Shown here piece after piece: positions 58,589 to 64,000 of a stretch of 64,000 bases of DNA. The DNA is from SFEL01 sp963640685. Lineage in GTDB: Bacteria; Bacillota; Clostridia; Christensenellales; CAG-138. Under the pieces are notes generated by a model, which did no database searches, had not been told where the DNA came from, and worked only from the letters and a program-made list of their open reading frames with translations. The stretch lies in assembly GCA_963640685.1 (NCBI GenBank), contig CAVIAA010000003.1:59614-123613 (forward strand). The letters are read 5' to 3'. How positions within the stretch are numbered: the stretch's first letter is position 1; every line of letters begins with the position of its first letter. The position numbers and the translations under genes are program-made.

Positions 58589-59500
58589 ATGGATAAAATA
58601 TTCACCGCGGCAAACTGCATGAGAGCGTTTCTGATACTTGAAATACTTGTCGTTACGGTGCTCGTAGTAAGGGACTTTATACGCAACGGAAGCGGAAATC
58701 TCAAGGAAAAGGGCAACTTCTGGAACAACGCCTTTATAGGCTGCATAACCAATATGTTTGACACGCTGGGCATCGGCTCCTTTGCGCCGACGCAGTTCTG
58801 GTGGAAAACCATAGGCGGGCTTACCGACGTTAAGCTCATACCCGGCACGATGAACGTCGGCGATGCCTTCCCCGTCGTGCTGGAAGCAGTGCTGTTTATG
58901 ACCTTTGTTGACCTTGAGCCGCTGACCCTCGTGAGCATGCTGGTCGCGGCGATGCTCGGCGGGTGGATAGGCGCTGCGATAGTGTGCAAGATGGACAGAC
59001 AGAAGCTCAGGATAGGCCTGGTGATAGCGATGCTTGGCTGCGCGGTGTTCATGATGATGAAGCAGTTCGGCGTCGGACCGTATGCAAACTCCGGCGAGGC
59101 GCTTGGGCTGCATGGCGTTAAGCTGGTCGTAGCCGTGGTAATAAACTTCTTCCTCGGCGCGGGCATGACGCTGGGGTTCGGGCTGTACGCCCCCTGCCTT
59201 GCGCTGGTATGTGCGCTCGGCATGAACGTTGGCGCTGCGTTCCCGATAATGATGGGCTCCTGCGCAATACAGATGTGCGTATCCTCGATAAAGTTCATCA
59301 AGGAGGGCGCATACGACAAGAAGGCGACGCTGCTGCTTGCGGTGTTCGGCTGCGTCGGCGTTGCAATAGCGTACTTTATAATAAAGAGCCTGCCGCTCAC
59401 CGTGCTGCTCTATATAATCTGCGGAGTCATGGTATACACCTCCGTAAAGTACCTCATGGATTACATCAAGGTAAAAAAGACTGGTCAGGAGATATACTGA
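58589..59500 (+). CDS. TSUP (TauE/SafE) family permease
   Basis: A 303-residue membrane protein with about eight helices. The two inverted repeats each carry the family's Gly/Pro-rich motifs, seen as DTLGIGSFAPTQFWW in the first half and GAGMTLGFGLYAPCLALVC in the second. TSUP proteins move sulfite, sulfonates or other small organosulfur or carboxylate anions. The start at 58589 has GGAGG 8 bases upstream. It is followed by a very small membrane ORF and a terminator, and converges with a LysR gene. Confidence 0.85.
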   Translation: MDKIFTAANCMRAFLILEILVVTVLVVRDFIRNGSGNLKEKGNFWNNAFIGCITNMFDTLGIGSFAPTQFWWKTIGGLTDVKLIPGTMNVGDAFPVVLEAVLFMTFVDLEPLTLVSMLVAAMLGGWIGAAIVCKMDRQKLRIGLVIAMLGCAVFMMMKQFGVGPYANSGEALGLHGVKLVVAVVINFFLGAGMTLGFGLYAPCLALVCALGMNVGAAFPIMMGSCAIQMCVSSIKFIKEGAYDKKATLLLAVFGCVGVAIAYFIIKSLPLTVLLYIICGVMVYTSVKYLMDYIKVKKTGQEIY

Positions 59501-59528
59501 CCAAATAAAAAACATAGGAGGGTGTCAT

Positions 59529-59630
59529 ATGAAGCTTCTGGAGCTGGCATTGAGTGCCGTCGTCGTGCTGTATGGCATAAAAGTAATGTTCGACAGTTTC
59601 ACCTTTATACGGGATACGCTGCATAAATGA
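59529..59630 (+). CDS. 33-residue single-helix membrane peptide
   Basis: A short open frame (34 codons with stop) with AGGAGGG 7 bases before its ATG. The peptide starts MKLLELALSAVVVLYGIKVM, a single hydrophobic helix, and ends with a charged tail. It lies 28 bases after the TSUP permease and before a shared terminator, so it is co-transcribed. It may be a small accessory subunit of that permease; no family was recognised. Confidence 0.65.
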   Translation: MKLLELALSAVVVLYGIKVMFDSFTFIRDTLHK

Positions 59631-59694
59631 TTTTCCTTAACAGTTGAAGTGCCAGTACCACATTAAGCTGAATCGGAAAGAATGCAGAGTACAG

Positions 59695-59729
59695 AGCCGC
59701 CTCATTTCCCCAAGAGGCGGCTGTTTTTT
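59695..59729 (+). terminator. Rho-independent terminator
   Basis: AGCCGCCTC and GAGGCGGCT pair around a 10-base loop and are followed by six T residues. It ends the TSUP unit and faces the LysR gene. Confidence 0.88.
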
Positions 59730-59748
59730 GCTTTATGCAGCTATCGGT

Positions 59749-60618
59749 CTAATCGTTCCTGTGGTCAAGGTAGGTCAAAAACCTGCGTGTTGCGGCAGAG
59801 GACTGAGCGCCCTTCAGTATGAGCCCGATGTCGCGGTAAATAGAAGTATCCAGCTCGCGCAGCGCAACGTTATACGGCATACGCTTTAATATAAGCTGCG
59901 GCATTATGCTTACTCCAAGCCCGCATTCTATCATTGAAAGCGCCGCGCTGTCGTCCCATGTGGTATAATGCACGTTCGGCTTTATGCCGTTCTGTGCGAA
60001 GGCGCGAGAAACGTTGGTACGCTCATCTTTTTCGATAAGTATGAAGTTCTCCCTGGCAATTTCCGCAAGCGGAACCCGCTCCAGCGCTGCAAGCGGGTGG
60101 TCAACCGGCAGCACCGCCTTAAAGAAGTCCCTTTCAAGGCATATCGTTTCAAAGTCGTAGTGCGTCGGCAGCGCAATGAACCCGCAGTCTATACGCCCCT
60201 CCTCAAGCCAGCCCTCAACCTCGGGATAGTCGCCCAACAGCAGCTCATACTCTATCCCCGGGTGATCCTTTCTAAATGCGGTTATTATCTTGGGCAGCCA
60301 CTGCGAGGCGACGCTGGAAAATATGCCTATGCGTATAAGCCCCGTCTGCAGCCCGCGTATATCGTCCACGGCGGACTGAAGCTGCTCGTAATTCGCGCAG
60401 AGCTTTTTTGCGAGCGGGAGTATTTTGCAGCCGTCCGAGGTAAGGCTCACGCCAAACTTGCTCCGCGTGAGCAGCGTCAGCCCGGAGTCCCTCTCAAGGT
60501 CGCTCACCATGCGGCTCACGCCGGACTGGGTATAGTGCAGCGCCTCCGCCGCCCTGGTAAAGCTGCCGTACTCCACCGTTTTTGTAAAAGCAAGGTACTT
60601 GAAAATGTTCATATCCAT
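59749..60618 (-). CDS. LysR family transcriptional regulator
   Basis: A 289-residue LysR regulator: HTH EYGSFTRAAEALHYTQSGVS (about 16-35) and a typical effector domain. The start at 60618 (MDMNIF) gives the normal N-terminus; the frame extends further upstream without support. The sequence is similar in pattern to the ACG-start regulator at 2.2 kb, including the effector-domain segment SQWLPKI and LIPGxxE-like layout, so the two are probably paralogues. It converges with the TSUP unit and is preceded by the glycosyltransferase operon. Confidence 0.88.
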   Translation of the reverse strand: MDMNIFKYLAFTKTVEYGSFTRAAEALHYTQSGVSRMVSDLERDSGLTLLTRSKFGVSLTSDGCKILPLAKKLCANYEQLQSAVDDIRGLQTGLIRIGIFSSVASQWLPKIITAFRKDHPGIEYELLLGDYPEVEGWLEEGRIDCGFIALPTHYDFETICLERDFFKAVLPVDHPLAALERVPLAEIARENFILIEKDERTNVSRAFAQNGIKPNVHYTTWDDSAALSMIECGLGVSIMPQLILKRMPYNVALRELDTSIYRDIGLILKGAQSSAATRRFLTYLDHRND

Positions 60619-60727
60619 GCAGCGTCGCCGCCTTCCATACGCTTTTGTGATGGCATTGCCGTCAAGGCATCTCGTTTTATCATGCCCTATGTAAATGATA
60701 CACCATGTAATGCCGGTTGGGCAAGCC

Positions 60728-61411
60728 TTACCGCACGTCGGCATACCGCCTTGCGATCTCGTTTATATCGACGCCGCGACGATAGAGGCAGCGCAGATAG
60801 AACATCTGCCACATGGTGATAAGCGGGCAGCGCCTGTCATATCTGCGGCCGGAGGTGATTATTCGGCTCTGCAAGAGACAAAGCCGTTCGCCGCGCCGCT
60901 TCATTATTCGGGAAAGCTCGTAGTCCTCCATTATGGGCAGCCGCGGGAAACCGCCCACCTCAAAAAACAGCGCCTTATCCACGAATATGCCCTGGTCGCC
61001 GAAGGCGATATGCCAAAGCCTGGCGCGAAGGTTGGAGTTCAGCTCGTTGCAGCGCATCAGCAGCCCGCCCCTGTCAAAGCCTATATGAAAGCAGCCGAAG
61101 CGGGCGCCCCTCTCGGCGGCGGCAGCAAGCTCGGCGGGGGCAGAGGGCGGCAGCAGGCTGTCGCAGTGCAAAAACCAGAGAATATCCCCCTTTGCCTCGG
61201 CTGCGGCGGCGTTCATCTGGTTTGCCCTGCCCTTTTCGCAGCAGAGCATCCTGTATCTTCCATCGATGAGCTCCGCCGTGCCGTCGGTGCTGCCGCCGTC
61301 CGCAAATATCACCTCATGAATGCCGTTAAGCCCGCTCAGGTTGTCCATGCAGGCGGCGATCTTCTCCCGCTCGTTGTATACCGGTATTATCAGCGATATG
61401 CTACGCCCCAC
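60728..61411 (-). CDS. TIGR04283-type glycosyltransferase family 2 protein
   Basis: A 227-residue GT-A fold transferase: LIIPVYNEREKI at the N-terminus, FADGGSTDGTAEL, KGRANQMNAAA, the metal-binding WFLHCDS (Asp-x-Ser variant of DXD), and FGDQGIFV and MEDYELSRIMK further on. These match the TIGR04283 family named for arsenosugar biosynthesis. It is the last gene of a tight minus-strand operon; its start overlaps the previous gene by 11 bases. No ArsM or ArsS is in the window, so the product may not contain arsenic. Confidence 0.85.
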   Translation of the reverse strand: MGRSISLIIPVYNEREKIAACMDNLSGLNGIHEVIFADGGSTDGTAELIDGRYRMLCCEKGRANQMNAAAAEAKGDILWFLHCDSLLPPSAPAELAAAAERGARFGCFHIGFDRGGLLMRCNELNSNLRARLWHIAFGDQGIFVDKALFFEVGGFPRLPIMEDYELSRIMKRRGERLCLLQSRIITSGRRYDRRCPLITMWQMFYLRCLYRRGVDINEIARRYADVR

Positions 61412-62426
61412 GCAGGAAATCCTTTCTTACATAATTTTCAAGTATATTGTTCAAAAAATCCGGCTCAAGGTATGCCTTTATCCTGCGGAAGGTGTATTCG
61501 TTCTTAAGCGCCCTGCCCGGCTCGGAGTACTCCCGCATTGCCATTGCGCACCAGGTTATGCCCCTTAGGCAGGTCACGGTAAAGTACAGCGGCAGACGCT
61601 CCTTCAATGTTGATGTGTCCATTCTGCCGCCGACTGCCTTTATATACGCATCGGTAAAAGCAGCTATCTCATCTGCCGTAAGTATCGTGTCGGTCTTCCA
61701 GTAGGTCGTGGTCGGAACGAGAAAATGCGCAATGTCCTGCGCCGGCTCGCTTATGAGCGGCTTTTCCCAGTCGATAAGGTAGCTCCTGCCGCCCTTGTTT
61801 ATCAGGAAATTGCCGGAGTTGAGCTCTGTATTGACTATGCACTTGGGCGATGGCGATTCCTCATTCAGCGGCAGCCTGCCTATCTCCTCAAAAAGCGCCT
61901 CAATAAGGCGGCAGGACTCGGCGTTTGCCCCGTCCCATGTTAAATAATGCTCCGCCATGCAGCTGCACTCGTCGTATATCCCCCGCGCGGGCGCGCTTGG
62001 CCTTATTATATGCGTGCCCTCCGGCACCCTCAGGCTGTGTATATCCGCAAGTATCTCCGCCGCTGTACTCATATCCTGCTGATAGCTCAGCGGCGCGCCG
62101 GGCAGCCACTCCATAACCAGTACGCCGTAGGGAAGCTGCTTTTTGGAATCATCGCAAAACACCGCCCTTGGCGTTCTGCCGGTCGGCTCAAGCTCCTTCA
62201 GCGCGAAATACTCGTATTCCGCCTGCTTTTCAAGGTGCATCTGGCTGCCCATGCTGAGCCTCAGCACCAACCTTTGGCCGGTCATGGGGTGCAGAAAGGA
62301 ATAATTGAGGTTGTACTCGCCTGAGCCCAGCGGAAACAGATTTATCTCCTCGTATCCGCGCAGCCCGATGGCATTCTGAAATGCGTAGCCATTGACGTAG
62401 TCCCTAAGCTGTCTTTCCTTTATCAT
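61401..62426 (-). CDS. Aminoglycoside/choline phosphotransferase-fold protein with an altered catalytic loop
   Basis: A 341-residue protein kinase-like fold of the APH/choline kinase group. The nucleotide-binding N-lobe holds FPLGSGEYNLNYSF. In the C-lobe the catalytic loop reads NTELNSGNFL where APH enzymes have H-x-D-x-x-x-x-N: His and Asp are replaced by Asn and Glu, while the metal-binding Asn is kept. The metal Asp is present as YLIDWEKP. It may phosphorylate a small molecule by an altered mechanism or only bind it. It lies between two sugar/nucleotide-type transferases in one operon. Confidence 0.78.
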   Translation of the reverse strand: MIKERQLRDYVNGYAFQNAIGLRGYEEINLFPLGSGEYNLNYSFLHPMTGQRLVLRLSMGSQMHLEKQAEYEYFALKELEPTGRTPRAVFCDDSKKQLPYGVLVMEWLPGAPLSYQQDMSTAAEILADIHSLRVPEGTHIIRPSAPARGIYDECSCMAEHYLTWDGANAESCRLIEALFEEIGRLPLNEESPSPKCIVNTELNSGNFLINKGGRSYLIDWEKPLISEPAQDIAHFLVPTTTYWKTDTILTADEIAAFTDAYIKAVGGRMDTSTLKERLPLYFTVTCLRGITWCAMAMREYSEPGRALKNEYTFRRIKAYLEPDFLNNILENYVRKDFLRGA

Positions 62427-62445
62427 TTTCTTGCGCCTCCTCTTT

Positions 62446-63090
62446 TTATAGTATTTTCTCTATATATTGCGCAGTGCGGCTGTTGCTGCCGCAAAGTCTT
62501 TTTTTCAGCTCGATAAGATCCTCAGGCGTGTCCACATCGCGGCACATGGGCGCAGGCGCAAGGCTGAGTCCCGCCGCCGCTGCCACCGCCGCCGTGTTCT
62601 GGTATACGCTGCCGGTGCCGTATTTTTGCCCCTCAAACAGCGCCCGCTCCGGCTTTTTCATCCCAATAAGGTAATACCCTCCGTCCTCCGTTGCCCCAAG
62701 CGCAACGTCCGCATGGCTCAGCGCGTCAAAGCCGCTCCCTATGTGCTCTGCCGTGAGCTCTGGTATATCCGTGCCTATCAGCACGCAGCCGTCATATCCG
62801 GCACTAAGCACCTCGCTTATGCCGTTGTACATCCTCTCCCCAAGGCCGCCGCCCCGCTGCGGCAGCATGCCTTTAGCGTATGGAAAAAGCTCCCAAAGGC
62901 TCTGCCAGCCGTCTCTCTCCTCATAGCAAACAAATGTATCGCAGCCGTATTCGCGGCATGCCTCGGATATATCCTGCAAAAAGGCGGTATGCAGCGCGGC
63001 GCACTGCTCGCCCGTAAGCAGCGGCATCAGCCGCGTTTTGGTGTGCCCCGGTACAGGCACCCTTGTAAAGCATATCAGCGCATTCCTCAA
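62446..63090 (-). CDS. TIGR04282-type (DUF2064) nucleotidyl/glycosyl transferase
   Basis: A 214-residue protein of the DUF2064/TIGR04282 family: ICFTRVPVPGHTKTRL at the N-terminus, LPQRGGGLGERM, the metal motif LIGTDIPELT and GATEDGGYYLIG. The fold is that of sugar-nucleotide transferases. Its start overlaps the stop of the ABC ATPase gene by four bases. With TIGR04283 it forms a pair seen in arsenosugar-type loci. Here the partner genes are a kinase-fold protein and a transporter. Confidence 0.86.
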   Translation of the reverse strand: MRNALICFTRVPVPGHTKTRLMPLLTGEQCAALHTAFLQDISEACREYGCDTFVCYEERDGWQSLWELFPYAKGMLPQRGGGLGERMYNGISEVLSAGYDGCVLIGTDIPELTAEHIGSGFDALSHADVALGATEDGGYYLIGMKKPERALFEGQKYGTGSVYQNTAAVAAAAGLSLAPAPMCRDVDTPEDLIELKKRLCGSNSRTAQYIEKIL

Positions 63091-63779
63091 AGCGCAGCCT
63101 CTCCCCCGTCTGTATATTCTCTTACTCTCTGCGGCGCGCCCTGCATTATCACACTGCCCTCCCTCATGAGCGCAACGCCGTCCGCCATGTCAAAGGCCTC
63201 CTCTCTGTCGTGCGTGACCAGCACGGTCGTCATTTTATACTCCCCATGCAGCCGCAGAACCAGCTGCCGCATATCCTCGCGCAGCTCCTTATCCAGCGCC
63301 GTAAACGGCTCATCCAGCAGCAGCCCCGGCTTTGCCGCGAGCGCGCGCGCCAGCGCGACCCTCTGCTGCTGCCCTCCGGAAAGCTCGCCCATACGCCGCG
63401 CTTCAAGGCCGGAGAGCTGAACGCTCTCCATTAGCCGCCGCGCCTCGGCGCGCCTTTTTGCCGTGGGGATCCCCCGCATTTTGAGCGGGAACGCAACGTT
63501 ATCCAGCGCGTTCATGTTCGGGAACAGCCGCATATCCTGAAACACTATCACGGCGCCCCTCTTGTGCGGCGGGACGTCCGCCATGTCCCGCCCGTCCATC
63601 ATTATCCTGCCGCCGCTCGGCGTAAGGATGCCGGCTATCGCCTTGAGCAGCGTGCTTTTCCCGCAGCCGGAGGGGCCGAGCAGCCCGAGCAGCTCGCCGT
63701 TGTTTACATAAAGGCTGACTCCGTTTAATATCCGCTGCTTTTTTATATCCAGCGTAAGCTCACTTACTTCAAGCCGCAA
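63087..63779 (-). CDS. ABC transporter ATPase
   Basis: A 230-residue ABC ATPase: Walker A GPSGCGKSTLLK near residue 35, Q-loop VFQDMRLFP, signature ELSGGQQQRVALARA, and a shortened Walker B KPGLLLDEPFTALD. It resembles importers for iron, thiamine, polyamines or phosphonates. Its start overlaps the permease gene by 16 bases, and its stop overlaps the next gene by four. The substrate is unknown. Confidence 0.88.
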   Translation of the reverse strand: MRLEVSELTLDIKKQRILNGVSLYVNNGELLGLLGPSGCGKSTLLKAIAGILTPSGGRIMMDGRDMADVPPHKRGAVIVFQDMRLFPNMNALDNVAFPLKMRGIPTAKRRAEARRLMESVQLSGLEARRMGELSGGQQQRVALARALAAKPGLLLDEPFTALDKELREDMRQLVLRLHGEYKMTTVLVTHDREEAFDMADGVALMREGSVIMQGAPQRVREYTDGGEAAL

Positions 63780-64000
63780 TTTTTCCCGTTCCCCCTTTTG
63801 ATAAGGTGTATGAGCAGCTCCAGCGCCAGAAAAACGCAGAGCGCGCTCAGCGTAAACGCCATTGCGTATACCGATGCAAGGCTCCTGTCCCCGCCCTGAA
63901 TATACGGCACCATGACTGTTGATATGGTCTTTATCCTGCCGCCGCCTATTATGAGCGTCGTAAAATACTGGCTGAAGGATATCACAAAACCCATCGAAAA
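63764..64000 (-). CDS. ABC transporter permease, C-terminal part
   Basis: The frame runs off the window edge; about 79 residues are visible. They include the permease end SQYFTTLIIGGGRIKTIST, typical of spermidine/thiamine/iron-type permeases (CysTWA-like fold), followed by one more helix and a basic tail. It is the first gene seen of the operon that continues with the ATPase and the transferases. The rest, and any binding protein, lies beyond 64 kb. Confidence 0.82.
   Translation of the reverse strand, partial: FSMGFVISFSQYFTTLIIGGGRIKTISTVMVPYIQGGDRSLASVYAMAFTLSALCVFLALELLIHLIKRGNGKNCGLK

Noticed and set aside
1..64000. tRNA, rRNA, transposase or prophage genes.
   Set aside because: No cloverleaf, rRNA core sequence, terminal inverted repeats with a transposase, or phage structural gene was recognised by reading. 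A covariance-model scan could still find a small RNA that I missed.

Overview
The window looks like a stretch of chromosome from an anaerobic, endospore-forming member of the Firmicutes (Clostridia-like). Evidence for this is a spoIIR-sleB-ypeB sporulation/germination block, a class B sortase, clostridial-type oxygen-sensitive iron-sulfur enzymes (two 2-hydroxyacyl-CoA dehydratase/double-cubane family subunits with their activase), strong AGGAGG ribosome-binding sites and the absence of respiratory genes. GC is moderately high, yet ATA is the usual Ile codon in most genes. No rRNA, tRNA, CRISPR array, phage or intact insertion sequence was seen. The only clearly decayed part is an AT-richer stretch at about 45.7-46.6 kb.

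Layout. 0-3.6 kb: end of an ABC importer (permease plus ATPase), a YitT-family membrane protein, a LysR regulator that seems to start with ACG, and a small two-helix membrane protein. 3.7-9.5 kb: a lipoprotein and the oxidative TCA branch (citrate synthase divergent from aconitase-isocitrate dehydrogenase), which would supply 2-oxoglutarate. 9.5-17.5 kb: ypeB, sleB and spoIIR, ispE, murC, an HTH/zinc-ribbon protein, an MreB-type protein and sortase B. 17.5-28 kb: a purine catabolism region. A minus-strand operon (dihydropyrimidinase, MocA, guanine deaminase, 8-oxoguanine deaminase) sits behind a purine-family riboswitch with a variant core. A plus-strand operon encodes adenine deaminase and the three subunits of a molybdenum xanthine dehydrogenase.

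28-35.3 kb: an oligopeptide importer (oppABCD, with oppF divergent) transcribed together with an Xaa-Pro aminopeptidase. 35.8-42.5 kb: a taurine/nitrate-type ABC importer divergent from an activase, two paralogous double-cubane-type reductase subunits and a DUF3343 protein. This is the best candidate for an undescribed system. 42.6-45.6 kb: an IclR regulator, a TIM-barrel isomerase and a D-2-hydroxyacid dehydrogenase, the last two with codon use that suggests high expression. 46.6-53 kb: two divergent glycine-dehydrogenase P-protein halves, a zinc alcohol dehydrogenase, a MerR regulator and a compact AspT-like transporter whose promoter has the 19-bp spacer typical of MerR control. 53.2-56.9 kb: an M24 peptidase, two membrane proteins (one DUF5058) and a divergent LysR regulator. 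57-60.6 kb: a MATE exporter with a leader attenuator, a TSUP permease followed by a 33-residue ORF, and a LysR regulator. 60.7-64 kb: a minus-strand operon with TIGR04283- and TIGR04282-type proteins, an unusual phosphotransferase and an ABC transporter running off the end.

The general picture is an organism that imports and ferments nitrogenous compounds (purines, peptides, amino acids). Each catabolic module carries its own transporter and its own regulator.
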